This document shows, piece by piece, positions 24,735-38,246 of a stretch of DNA of 64,000 bases; positions within the stretch are counted from its first letter, which is position 1; each line of letters starts with the position of its first letter. The notes below the pieces were generated by a model. That model did not search any database and had not been told where the DNA came from. It worked only from the letters and a program-made list of their open reading frames with translations. The stretch lies in assembly GCA_905331475.1 (NCBI GenBank), contig CAJNYU010002047.1, positions 92,191 through 156,190 on the forward strand, written 5' to 3'. The position numbers and the translations under genes are program-made. This DNA is from Rotaria socialis. Its lineage: Eukaryota > Rotifera > Eurotatoria > Philodinida > Philodinidae.

Positions 24735-27700
24735 ATGCCTCGACGCTCATTACGACCACGGCGGTAGATATTTTTATCATTCATTAGATATTTTTGTTGA
24801 AAGCAAAAAAAGACAGCGAACAGTTCTACTTTTGTTGGAGGAAAATTATAGGAGAAGGACAAAAATACAGATTTTGTTTTTCTATACGTATTCATCTGCA
24901 AGATATAATTAACTGTTACAAATACTCTTCGTGCGTAGTTCTGGTTGAAATATTCGATCAGAATGACGCATCGGTTCGAATATTGATATTAATCTTTTTA
25001 TCTATTTCGTTTGCAATGACCTAAATAGCCATATGAAAAATGATTGGATTAAAAAGGAATTGAACGTGTGAATCTAGTAGAATAAGGTCAATAGTAATGA
25101 ATATTAAACCCGATTTCGTGTCTAATCTATTAGTACAGTTATATTTACAGCGATAAAAACAAATTCCTGATCGTGAGTGTATATCTATTTATTATCAAAA
25201 ATAATTTAATCTATTAATTTATCTCGTGAAATATTATCTTTTTTCCACTCTCTCTTAGATTTGCGTTTAGTTTTACTCTAAATAGATTCTTATGTAACCA
25301 CGAGTAGGCCGACTTGCTTTCGATCGATTGATCGATCTAACTCGACACATGTGTTTATTTTCTATTTAATGAAAAATAATACTCATTAGCGATTGAAAAG
25401 AAACTATCTCTTCTTATGCCAGTCATTCGACTCAAGGACATGATCTTCTTTGCTACATTTATTTTAATTATTGAGTTAATCATTGATAACTCAGAAAAAT
25501 GCACAATGAAGAAAACGAGAAGATAAAAGAAATAATCATGTTGGTATTCTACCAATGTATCTATACAAAGAGAAAAATTCAGTAGATCATAATTCTCAAA
25601 TCAAATAATAAACTTTTGTAAGTATTGTTCACATTTTGATATTGCATCTCTGTTTTCCGTTTAACATTGTGATTCCTAATATCAATATAAATTTCAGCTT
25701 GCCCATAGTGGCATATGAATCATTCAAATCCTATTAGTAAAACAAAATCTCATGCTTCAAATTCCACGTCTGACTGAAATTTGACGGAGAATAAATTCAA
25801 TATTTTGTCTTTAGGCATCCAATTCATCCATTAAATGATGATGATAACAATAATAATACGAATGCATTATCAAATCAAAATCTTTTACAAAATGAACAGC
25901 CAGTTACAACACAAGATACTATAGTAACAACGGTTAATTCAGTACCTGATATTACATCAGACTCATCGTCAGCGCCATCAATGTCAGGAGCTAGTAGTGA
26001 ACATAAGAAGCATCATCACAATACGAGAACAGACCAATTAATAGCAAATGTAACAACATCTCCTACGCCACCGCAACCTTCTAAGACTACAAGTTCATTT
26101 TTAGCAACGTTTACTGGCGTAAAAAATTCTTTGCTTGGAAGAACAAATGCACCAGCTCCGTTTTTTCAAGCAGTTGAAGAAAATAAATCACTGTTAAATT
26201 ATCTTTCATCTGTACCAAATCCTAGTTTAAGTGCTGTACAAGAATATGAACGTGACGGGGCACAAATAAATGCTACTACCGATGAAGGAAATACGGCTTT
26301 ACATTTAATTGCGCGTACAGAAATAATTTCAACAGAAAGTGTTAATATTGTGGATTATTTAACAAGAAAAGGTTGCGATCCCAATAGACAAAACGACTAT
26401 GGATGGACAGCAGGTACGAAGTTTTCAATGATATATAGATTGCTCGAGCTGATCATGAGTTTATTCCCTTCTGAAGCTAGAGAGCTCACAACGAAGTAGG
26501 TTCTCATATTAAAAATCGAAATTCCTGTTCAACATAAACTAATGAGCCAAAACTCGTTTCCATAACAGTATATACTTGTATACGCTAAACTTGCCCCGTG
26601 ACTATTCTAAAGGATAAATTTGATTCAAGACGATGTACCTTTGAAAAATATGTTGGTTATTCATCGACGTCTTTAGCGCAGCAATAAACTGCTTTTCACA
26701 TCCTTTATTTTAGCTCATTATGCATTAGCAAATCATAACACCGATCTAGTGGTATATTTACTCAAAGTAATGGTTGAGGTTAATTTACCAACATTCGACA
26801 TACATCATGGTTTGTTCGAACTTTTGATTTTCTTCGATTAATTTTTATTTATTAAAATTATTATTAGGATATCCAACTCAAACTCAACTTCTGCATATTG
26901 CAGCACGAAACAATGATAGCGCATTAATACGTCTTTTAATAAAAACCTATAAAGCACGTGTAAATATATTTGATGAAAATGGTTGTACACCATTACATAT
27001 TTGCTGTTATGAAAATAATATCGATGCACTGAAAGCGTTACTTGAAAACGATGCCGATTTTCAAAAAGGTACACGTTTAAATCCACACGAAACACCAATC
27101 AGTATTTGTGTTAAATATCAACATGATCAATGTTTAAAAGCTCTATTTGACTACACAACAAATTTCAATTGGAAACGTTATTTTTCTCAATTGCCACGTT
27201 CCCCGTTGCTATGTGATTTTCCAAGTATATATGGAATTGAATTATTAGTTCAACATTCGCTGGATATTAATCTGTGTGATGAACGTGGAAATACATTTTT
27301 ACATTATTTAGTTGCTAAAAAAAGTGTTGATTACGAAAACTATATTATTAAATTAATTGAAGCATCAGCAGATTTTAACCAACAAAATCGTCTTGGACGT
27401 ACACCATTTCTTGAAGCACTTGAACAAAAAAATTTTGATCTAATCGATGCATTTTTCCGCCATATTGAATTCACAAATATAAATGTTGTTGATTCTCTAT
27501 CGAATACAGCGTTACATTATTGTAAATATTTAGATAAAAATGATATTTATGAAGCTGTTTTCCGATCAAATCCGTCGTCACTAAATGCACAAAATCGAGA
27601 TGGACAAACGCCATTACACGATGCGGTTCTAGTTGATAATTATTCATTTGCACGGTTTCTTCTTCAAAAGGGTGCTGATCTTAGTTTAGTTGATAAAGAT

Positions 27701-30700
27701 GGAAACACACCGTTGCATTTATCTGCAAGAGATGATAATTCAAAAATGTGTCGATTACTAATGAAATATCCAAATCTTGATTTAATTGCAGTTAATAAAA
27801 TGGGAAAAACGCCTCTGCATTTAGCTTGCGCCAATGAAAAACCAAATGCTGCTGCTATATTAATTAATAAAATGAAAATTGAACAAATGAATCTATTAGA
27901 TAGACAAGGACGTACACCATTACACGAATGTGCAGACAATTTAAATGGTTCCTTGGCGAAATATTTGATTCGGCATGGGGCAGATGTTAATGCGAAGGAT
28001 ATAAGACAAAATAGTCCATTACATTTAGCAACGGAAAAAGGTACGCGTTGAGACGACTTTAAAACGAATTAGTGAGCTCGCTACTATACTTTTAGCTGTC
28101 ATCGACAATAATAGTCTCTAAATTCGTTTCGTTCTTCGTATTTTCTATGAAAAATTATTGGATTTCGAATTTGGACATATTCACGTTTTTATCGTCTAAA
28201 TAATAGAAACTTTCTAGAAAACTTACCTATGCATAATCGTAAATGTTTAAGATAGTAGAAAATAAATGAGTACAAAAAAAAACACATATTTTCAGTTGTT
28301 ATTATCCGATCGATATTGTTGAGAATATTCAGTTTGATTGGTATCTAATGCCTTGAGTTTTCAACTTATTTTTTCACTTCATTTGTTTTCTTAGGTAATA
28401 TTGAACTTGTACTTACATTAATAAAATCGCCAAACGTGGATATCAATCCGCTAAATGCTGATGCTCAATCGCCACTTGCTCTAGCGATATTATATACTCA
28501 CGATGATGTCGGAAAGCTGATACTTAGTCAAGAAGATATTCATGTACAATCAACTGATTTAAAAATGGCGATGCAAATGAATAATTACGAAATGATTAAA
28601 TTATTAATTGAAAAAGATCGTAATTGTTTACATGTACGTTCATCGATGCATGGCGATATGATTATACATACGTTTATGCGAACAAACTTCAATAATTTAG
28701 TTTGTCTTGAAACATTACTTTCGTATATATCGGATAATGAATTATTAACATATTTATCGTTAAGTAGTTTAGCTTATGGCGACAATCTACTTCATATTGC
28801 AGGTAGAGTATGGAAAAATTTCTAACGCGACTCAAATTTATTTCTAATAAAAAACTAATCGAATCTCGAGTCTGTATAAAAGAATATTCTGTTGTGTTTT
28901 TATTGACACAACCGTGTTTCTATTCGAATCTTAACTTACGAGGAGCGGCGTGATAAGCATGAGACTAATCTTTCCATGATATTTATAAATTTGCTTCGAA
29001 TGTAAACTAGACATTTAGAAATATTTTTTCATTAGTTAGACCCTGAAAACCGTATAAGTGTTTCACCCTCGAATACTAAAATAGACCATCCTATTGGCAC
29101 TAAATTCATACATACTCTTTGATTACAAATAATTCAATAAACGCCATATTTCAGAGTGAAAAATAATTGAAACATCTCAAAAAACAAAAAATTTTTTCTT
29201 CTAGCTCGTGATGATACTCCAAATGGTTTAACTTGTTTTCTGAATTTATCACGAGTTAAATTTTGGTTTTGGGCTAATATGATGTTAATAAAAAACAATG
29301 AAAATAAAACTCCTATGGAACTAGCCAATGAATTTAAACACTATGCAGTTATTAAATTGATAAATTTCAAATGGAAAGAATCCTATGAATACCTATCGCA
29401 TTCGTTACGTGATGGTCATTGTGGCGTATCATCAACCGGCGTTACACAAGCTAAACGGCAATGTTTCAATTGTAAGCAAACAGGTTTCATTGAATCATCA
29501 TCTGGACAAAATATACGACCGTGCGATAAATGCAACGTTTGCTTATATAAATCATTTGATAATAGTATGCAAACATTTCTAGCGTTACTATTCAGTGATG
29601 AATCAAGTACAATCGCTCTTGATATTATGGATTCATTAATTGTTGTTAATGAAGTACAAAAAGCTGTTCATCTTTATCTTGATCATATTGAACCATGGTA
29701 AAAATTAAAGACATATATCGATTAAATAGTATCGAAATTCTGTGTTTTTGTTTTAGGGAAGAATTTGATAAAACTGATTTAAATGATTCATCGTATCTTA
29801 ATCAATTAATCGTTGCTTCGAACATTCGAATTGTTAGTTATTTGATTTGTTTTTTGAAATATACATGTATGCAACAAATGAACGTTTTTTTAGCCGAAAG
29901 CAAAAAATCGTTCTAAAGAAAAATCAGCGTTACCAGTTCCACCAATGAATTCTGGTGGATCATCATCATCAGCAGCAGCAGCAGTAGTAGCGCCGAATAT
30001 GTCAGAATCAATAATAAATCCTGCACATGATCATCGAGCATCAGTTACAACAAAATGTCGACCTAATGGCACACAATATCGTCCAATAACACCATTGGAA
30101 GCAATTTATTATCATGAACGATTGGACTTAATAACACATCCGCTTATCAAAGGTAGCTTATTAAAATTTTATTAAACGCAAGAATAGAAAAACTAGATTG
30201 AAATGTGAAACATGATGTAGATGCAGTTGTTGTTGATCATATCCTCTAGGCATGTAATACGAAACGAGTTAACATAGCGATTGAGCCGACACTTTTTAAG
30301 GGGACAATGTCCTATCGTTTTTACATGTTGAACTGAAAGTTAAGTTTTATTCACGTCATAGAATATGAGATCTGAATAAAACGTTTGAAAATAAAACTTG
30401 GATGGGTTCAAGTACGTAAATGTAATGCTCCAGATTGTCATATAATATATTAGTAGGGAAAAAAGATAAGTGTATATCTACAGGAAAATATTTTGATCAT
30501 TAATTGTCTGCGTGATTCGTATTTCAACTTATAATCCGTATGAAATGCGAGACATCTTTCACCGCGGCGTCTATACAACAGATACGAGTTCAAAAATAAG
30601 ACGGGGCCAATAGATGAGACGAACCGAAATGGGAGTAATGGAAAAACAGTATATGCTCGTATTTCCTGTCTCAGCATTAGCTGCGAAACTGTTTCTGTGA

Positions 30701-33480
30701 AAAAAAGTATGTTCATATAAGTTATTGATTAATTTTTCCAAAATAGGTTTATACGGTGTTTTTTTGTTTAACAGGTCTTATCAAATGGAAATGGGATAAT
30801 TATGCTGCAAAACATTTTTATCTTCGCCTCTTCTTTGAAGTTGTATTTCTTATTTTATGGACATGCACTGCATTGATAGGCTCATTTCATGTTCGTTATG
30901 TTTATCAGTTTCCTCATGATATATGGCGTTGTGTACTTTGGGTATTCTGTATTGGTTTCTTAATATGGTCAATTGTTCTTGAATTATTTGAGATGCGATC
31001 TGCAAGGAAACGTTATGAAGATTATCTTATTTGGGAAACAGAACGAACAAATAATCGATTAGATTTAATATCAAAAAATAAATACAAACCAAATACTCGT
31101 ATGCAATCAGCAAACAGCAATCTTCGTAAATTTGAAAATGATACTGGTGAAACAGAACATAGTACTATAAATGAAACAAACACAGCAACGTCAGTTACAA
31201 CATCAGCAGATATGTCATCAAATATTAATTTAACAGCAATGCGTTCTCACCATTCGCAACATCATCCATTGCCGCCGGCAATACCAACGATGATCAAAGG
31301 TAAACTCAGTGAACCTTTACCAACGCAACAACAACCTTTTGATACGCCAGTGAATCTTTCTGATCCTTCAAATGCCGTCACTAATGATTCGAAAAAGAAA
31401 ACTGGACTCAATGGTGTAACAAGTGTAACATTTCCTTCTGAACAAAGCCATCCAATAAAACAAACAAGATTTATTCGAATTTTCCGACGATTGAGAGCTT
31501 CTATCAAAGGCGTACTTAAATCATATTATATGTATTATTCATTAAATAATCTATTCGATTGGTTTATTTATATATGTTGTTTAGTAACACTGATAACACA
31601 TTTTGTTGATGTTGGTGGCCATACAGTCATGCGTGCACGCAGTCACATGTATGTTGCATCGATTACAGTTATATTGATATGGTTTCGATTTATGGTATTT
31701 TTTCGTACAGTATCTGTATCGTTCAAAACATTAAGATCCAAACTAGTTGAAATCAAATTAGGAGAATTGGTTATTATGGTGAGTTGCAAATACCAGCGAA
31801 CTGAATTCCGCATGTGAATAGTAGGAGTCAAAATATTTTGGAATTAAATTTTAATAGAATCTACTACAGCGGAATATTGAATCCGTCTATTGTATGTATC
31901 AAAAATTACTCTAGGCTCGAACTTGCTAAGTGCAAGTTAACGGCGGTGTCTGACATAGGTAGAACTTAGAACAATACTATCAGCTCATCATGATGATGGA
32001 CTCTTCCATACTAGAACTATCTTGTGAGGCTCTCAGTTATTAAATTCAAATCAAGCGAATCTCGGAAAATCTGAGAAAAAATAAGTTCATTATATTTTTA
32101 GGTTCGCATGATGTTCGATGATATCATACGTTTTCTATCAGTGTTTGCTTTTCTTCTTTTACCATATGCACTCGTTTTCTATGCCGTATTTGGTGGTAAA
32201 CAAATTATCTATGCTGATTATAAAGCAACACCTAAACTATGCGAAACAGCATTACTTTATTGTCCTATTGAAGAGATTACAACGCCATTCGATGGAACTA
32301 CAGAGTCACTTCAAGGTCCAAATCGTTATATATTCAATGGAACATCACCAGTTGTCGGCGATTTATGCTTTCAAGCAACCGATGCATGTCGTATAATTGA
32401 ACCAAATGGTTTCGATACATTTTACTCATTACTTTTCTCCATCTTTCGTATTGCGTTAGTTGATGAGAGTAAGAATCTACAACCATAAAAAAACAAAAAC
32501 ATCATTTTTGCTACTCTTTATTTCTAGTTCCCATAGATTCATTTAATTTAATTGATCATTTTTTTGCTGCATTTGTATGTGGCACCTATCTTCTGTTTAC
32601 TGCAATATTAGCTGTTAACATTTTTATTGGTCTTATATCGAATGCTCTACAAACCGAAGCATTTTCCACAGTTGAAGCCCGTTTTCTTCTTGAACGTATC
32701 GAAGTTATATTGAATTGCGAATCACGTTTATCGCCTAAAAGACGTTTACAACTACAAGAAATAATTCATCGTCAATGTGCACCATTACAATTAAATTGGA
32801 AAGATATTAATTTTAATGCATTCGGACAATCACGTGAAGAACAACAAACAAAAGCATTTTCACATTTTCGAGAAACAATGGATAAGAATAGCATCCAATT
32901 TAATTCATTTCGCATACAAATGCAGCAAAAATTAAATGATATCGATTCAACATTAGTAAAATTTCAAACAACTCCAACAGCAAAACAAAATTCACCGGCA
33001 GACACGATCGGACAAAAATCTACTGCAAACGTACAATCATCATCATCACCAAAAGATCTTTCATCAGAACAAAATATAGACGAATTGAATCAACCGCAAT
33101 CATTAGCACCAACCACTGACACAGAACCAGCAATAAATATAGCTGAAGAATTAACTCGATTACGAGAATTATTAGTAGACACACTTGGCGGACAAACTGA
33201 TCGATTGACTTCGCATGAGCATCGAACAAAAAGCGGTTCAATAACTAGTGCACCTGCAAATCGTCCATCAGCTGCTGGTATACCGTCTCAGCAGCAAGCG
33301 GGAGCAACTAGGGAAAGTCTAGTTGAACCGTTTTCTCAAAATTTAAATGAACGCGTTACAAATTTACAATTAGCTGTTAATCGTCTTCATCAAGATGTAA
33401 CTGTGATTCGGCAAGTAATCGAAAGATTATCACCGCTATCGACTAGTCTGATTCTTGGTAGACCAATTCGACGACGATAA
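24735..33480 (+). CDS. Ankyrin-repeat TRP-like cation channel
   Basis: Eleven exons: 24735-24763, 25815-26413, 26714-26809, 26868-28040, 28395-28802, 29205-29697, 29757-29832, 29894-30152, 30775-31778, 32102-32468 and 32528-33480; 5,457 nt, 1,818 aa, all phases agreeing. In order: a basic start MPRRSLRPRR, an Asn/Ser/Thr-rich stretch, a long ankyrin block (units such as GQTPLHDAV, GNTPLHLSA, GKTPLHLACA, GRTPLHECA), a Cys cluster (CFNC, then CDKCNVC), and a linker ending ITPLEAIYYHERLDLITHPL. A six-helix ion-transport domain follows, with a large cytosolic insert between the first and later helices, a pore-side segment FDTFYSLLFSIFRIAL and a final helix FTAILAVNIFIGLISNAL. The tail is coiled-coil-like. 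The layout resembles TRPA/TRPN channels, but I cannot assign a subfamily. Exon 1 is tiny; it is supported by phase and an intact donor but separated by a 1-kb intron. Confidence 0.8.
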
Positions 33481-35135
33481 TATCTTTTTGTGTTTTTTCT
33501 CTGATTGAATGTATTCATGCACAACCATAGTATGACTGATTTTCTTTTCTATTTACTCAAGCCAAATGTTATGAACTCAAGAAAATGATTCACGATAAAA
33601 TTTATTATATTTCCCTATGGAAACTATTTTGTTGAGTCATCTGATTAAACAATATTATGTTTCATATGTATGCATACATAAAACGCGATCAAATTCCACA
33701 AGTTATATTATAATGAATACAAACACTGATTTAGTTTAGGTTTCTTTTTTTTTCAAAACTAACGAGAGTATATTTTCTAAGCTAAAGGTTATATCATCAT
33801 CATCATCATCATCATCAACAAATGTTTAGAAGGAATTTTTTTAAAGACAAAGTGCGCCCGTACTAATCTGTGATAATTTATTTCTTACATCTTTCGTAAC
33901 GCAATTTCGACAACTAACTGATAGTTCTAAACGAACAGGTACTAAGGAAAAAATGTGGTGTTAATTCCTCAATGAAGACCGATATTATATTCGGAATTGA
34001 TAACAATAAAGATAAGAACATGGCAACAGGAATGTTGATGACAACTTTCGTTTTGATGACTGCACAATTTGATGATGTCAATAATAAAAAGTATGAATGC
34101 GACAAAATAAATATTAATGCTTCACGAATCTACAACGAAATTAAAGCATACGCTCGAGAAACAGATTATAAAAATATCTATGAATAATCGATTTATTGAT
34201 TGTCAACCGATATCCATTAGTACCTATCGAATGACATTTTTCTAATTATCCGAATGAAGTCTCAGCAAGTAGTATTGACATCGAAAAACGAACCTAATCA
34301 TTTCAGTTATAAAGTAAGACTTGACACAATCAAGATTTACATAAAATTCAAAATTTAATTCTATATTTTATATAACTTTATACATTAGATATACATATTT
34401 TCTACTAGTGAAGCTACACTGCACTAGAACTTATACCAAGATAGATTTATTGTTAACCCAGTACATTATCATGTTTTTCTACATTCTATATTTATGAAAA
34501 GTATTCGTTGAAGCCATTCAATATTTTTTTTTATCGAATTTTTCTCAACTGATTTTCCCGCCAGGCTTTTTTTCAAGCAATACATGTAGAGCAATCTCTA
34601 ATTTAAAAGAATGAACTTCACTGTACTGTTTTAGTGCTTTTCCTTACCATTAAAATACCCATGTATACTTTTCCCCTTCTAGTCGTAATGCATAGGAAGA
34701 AAAATGAAAGGTGACGGTTCAAGAGCGGCTTTAGATCCTTTTAAAACAAATGAATATGTAAACAAAACAAATGTTTCAGAATTCTTATTTCATAAATCAA
34801 ACACATGATACATTAACAATAATTGTACCCGATAGAAAAGTATGTTTGACATGAAGAGAAAAACATTTGTTGTTTTCGATGTATAACTTGTAGTTGTATT
34901 TTCATTATATTTTCTTTATTAAAATTTAGAAATGAATGGATTCGAGAGAAAGGTGACATACATAAAATCAATGCATTGAGTCTGAAAAAAAATTATTTTT
35001 TTCGTAAAAGATAGAAAAATATTATATATATTTATTGGTGTATGTATATATATATATATATATATGAAAGATAAAAATAAAGAATAAATAATTTTAGGTG
35101 TTCAATGAATTTTTATAGTTTAAGAATCGAATCAC
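33481..35135. other. Convergent intergenic region with microsatellites
   Basis: About 1.65 kb between the channel gene and the minus-strand gene. It contains a CAT trinucleotide run near 33796-33818 and a TA run near 35043-35064. Short ORFs here lack codon bias or homology. Confidence 0.5.
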
Positions 35136-36820
35136 TTAAACCAAGCCATCGTTTGTATGTCCCAGTAGTTCCTGGTTTACCTAGAATATAGAGATTTTTT
35201 TAAATAAATTGTGCAAGCAAACCGATCGATTCTTTTAAAGAAGAAAAATAAAATCGTGTTCAAGTATGTGCAAATCATGCAATTACTCTCACCTCATGAT
35301 TATTATTATTGTAACTATTCGTAGCTGTATATACTAAATATGATCGATCTCTTTTTTTATCATTCATTTTTTTAACACTGAAATTTAATGAAAAAAGGAT
35401 ATACTTACATCGTGGTTTTTTATAATTTATATCTGTTGGCCAATAAGAAAAACCGTCTTTTGCATGACGTTCATAACGATTTGAATATTGTGATAAACTT
35501 GGTCGATGATTAAGCTGTTCCGTTGCCGACCAGGTCATAGAATCTAATGATGCTGCTGTTATATTTGGTGTTTTATTTGGTAGATCTTGATTTGATGGCG
35601 ACGCAAACGAATTTTGTCGACTCAATGGAGTACAACCAAAACGTGGCATTGCGTATTTGAAACTATTATCCGATCCTATTGTACCTAAACAAGATAAGAT
35701 TGTTAGGGAGAAAATAAAAGAAAGAGTTGATTTAAAACCATCAATAAACATAAGATTTGCTGCTGAATGTGTATTTGTTGCTTTGATATGAGGCCAATGA
35801 CCACCGCTTCGACCAAAATGCATTCTACAACGAAGATAACATAGTCACTTGAATATATTTAGTTAATTATGACTACTTTGGAACAGTGCTGGAATTCATT
35901 CTAGCAGATGATGTCAGATTTTGTTTGAGAGCATCTCGATACACCGCCAAAGGACCTAGCTGTTCATTGTCGATATTGTTCCAACCATGGGCTTGTGATT
36001 GTGAATTAAAAGATAGATTATTACCAACAATGTCGCTTTAAAAGAATGAAATGAAGGCAATTAGTTTTCGAATGAAATCTATCAATACCGTTGTGTGTGA
36101 GGCAATGCTGGATTATTCGTAAATGGTCTTATTTTTGATGAGACAGTATCATTATTATTTGCGTTATTATCACCAATTTGTTCAATGTAGTGGCCATTAC
36201 GATGAAGTAATTCTGAATTTTTTAAATCATCGTCAGCAACAAATGATCTACATATGCATTTACCTTGAGAGCCGTGCACTGGGCAATTCTAAAGAAAGAT
36301 GTATAATCGATTGAGAAATGGGACTGGTTGTTGTTTTTGTTTTTTTGTTCAAAAAAAGGTTAGATTTAAAGTCATCGAAAAAGAGAAGATATGTTTAAGA
36401 CAAAACAAACCTTGTCAATATTTAATACAACCGTTGGCTCTCTTGGAGTCTTTGGTGGTGAAGTAGGTGCAGTCGATTTATAGCGAAATGTAGGTGCTGC
36501 TGATCTAAATAATGAAATGATTATCTCACCTGGTCACGAATTGATCGATAATTAGATTGTAGACTCGGTATCGATGATAGATTATTTAGACTTTGAGCAT
36601 GTCGAAGACCGCCTAATAGCCGATATGGAGATACTCTTGCTCCGTCCATCTGTTTACTTCTCGCAGCTGATCAAAAACACTGGTACGTGTGAAATAATAT
36701 TCGTCGTTCTTTTCTATTGTTGTCAGTATTTTTTACACTTAAATTTATAGTGGCCTGTGAGATGGTAGAATGCAAAATAGTTTTAAACCCATTAAATATG
36801 ATAGTACATTTGTTTCTCTT

Positions 36821-36856
<36 letters not shown>

Positions 36857-37047
36857 ACTCGCTCTTCGTCCCTGGTTTTCTTTCCTTTTAGCATTGTGAT
36901 TGAATATATGTTAGATGAAGAGAGTAATAAAATTGATTTGTTTTTTTAAAGAATAGAAAAAATTCTTCGTTTTTGCTTTCATTAAACTTACTTTGTTCGC
37001 TGAATAAGATATGTCGCACCAAAACGAGGACTAATAGTTTCTGGCAT
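35136..37047 (-). CDS. Unrecognised low-complexity protein, about nine exons
   Basis: I do not recognise this family. Minus-strand exons join in phase over most of the length. They read MPETISPRFGATYLIQRTK (from 37047), then SKQMDGARVSPYRLLGG, TFRYKSTAPTSPPKTPREP, NCPVHGSQGKCICRSF, GPLAVYRDALKQNL, MHFGRSGGHWPHIKATNT, SFKYAMPRFGCTPLSRQ, GFSYWPTDINYKKP and RDRSYLVYTATNSY, ending near 35136. The protein is rich in Ser/Pro/Arg/Asn with short aromatic-Gly motifs, the style of small microtubule- or cilium-associated proteins; that is only an impression. The junction between the exons near 36530 and 36510 is not settled because the obvious splice sites change frame. The last exon is also uncertain: an alternative frame would stop at 35113. 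No membrane segment or signal peptide seen. Confidence 0.55.
36822..36853. repeat. CT dinucleotide microsatellite
   Basis: About sixteen CT units inside an intron of the minus-strand gene. Confidence 0.9.
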
Positions 37048-37183
37048 GATTTGCACTGGTCTAAAAAAATAAAATAGAAAAATTTAGTTACTAACACAAT
37101 TTAATATGTAATGCAATTCTTGTACGTTTGAGTTAGTATCAAAGATAGATTTTCTTACTATTCCTTTGTTCGTAGTATACGCA

Positions 37184-37208
37184 TATATATATATATATAT
37201 ATATATAT
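37184..37208. repeat. TA dinucleotide microsatellite
   Basis: About twelve AT units between the two minus-strand coding blocks. Confidence 0.9.
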
Positions 37209-37536
37209 GTTTGTTTTTCGAAGACAATAAGCTACAGATTTTATAATTGTATTTCTCTTAGATCGTATTCTAGAATTTGGAGTTTTTTGTTTTGGCTTCG
37301 GTCACTATAGAAATTATAAGCCGTTTCATAGAGAATTTTTTTCGTTTTTCTTTCGTTTCTTTTCAAGACAACAGATTGTCCATAAAAGAGATTTGACAAA
37401 TAGCATGTCTCAAGTAAAATAGAAAAAACTGCGTATGAATTCTCAAGTTTATTATGTTCTCCACACTGATCCAGCTGATATTTTATTCATCGTTTGTAGT
37501 GCTTCAGCGAAAATATTTTGTTTTTGTTTTCCATAT

Positions 37537-38246
37537 TCATCGCCACTTTTGATTTTTTTTTCTTTGATGGCTTCCATAAATTAAAATAAAAGTGAAGATG
37601 AACGTAGAAAACATATTTTCTTCAACGAAACAAAAAATCATGATAAAATTACCGCATCGATCAGAATTGAGGAATATACAAACAAAATTACACAGACAAC
37701 TTCGTTTGCTTTTCTTAGGACATTTCATTGGATAATCTTCATCATGTTTACTTGGATCGTAATTCAAGAAGCACTAAAATAGTCTAAAAACTAAATTAAC
37801 AAGATCTTACAGAATGTTAAAATTCTTTTGTTCTAGCAATAATAGAAGCCGAAGCAAAAAATTTGAATTAAGGTGCATCCTGTACGGATCTCACTACCAA
37901 GTAGACTTGTAGTATAATCCTTTTGCATTAATTCAACACATCAGAATAATCGTGTCGATTAAGCAAATTACAAGCTGACCGAGAATTTTTCTTTGTAACG
38001 ATTGAAAAATTTTCTGCTTACTCTTATCAGCTGAATAGTATCTACAAGAAAAAATTATGATGTGAAATGTTCCTGCGGATTAATAATATATATATATAGA
38101 TATAGATATATATATTTAATATTAAAAAAAAATCATTCAATCAGAATACTTGAGGATACTTTTCTCTTGTCCTAACAATGATGAGAGATGAAGTGCTGCT
38201 TTTAACAACACTTGCAAGACTTGTTTTTCACCTTCGAATAAATCCC
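37537..38246 (-). CDS. Unrecognised minus-strand coding exons (5' partial)
   Basis: Three exons join in phase: 38150-38246 (GDLFEGEKQVLQVLLKAAL, then HLSSLLGQEKSILK), about 37964-38039 (YYSADKSKQKIFQSLQRKIL) and from about 37767 downward (NYDPSKHDEDYPMKCPKKSK, a Cys-containing stretch). The last exon can read to a stop at 37537. Alternatively it can use a GT donor after its last Cys codon and splice into 36992-37060, giving a CxxCxxC frame and joining the neighbouring gene. The start exon is not found: a tempting ATG with donor at 38594-38608 is in the wrong phase. No homology recognised. It may be the 5' part of the 35-37 kb gene or a separate small gene. Confidence 0.4.

Noticed and set aside
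26838..27939. Minus-strand ORFs over the ankyrin exons
   Set aside because: Antisense shadows of the ankyrin repeats; the plus frame has clear repeat motifs and consistent splicing.
33972..34187. 71-codon ORF (MKTDIIFGIDNN...)
   Set aside because: Short, isolated, no homology or flanking exons; likely chance in AT-rich DNA.
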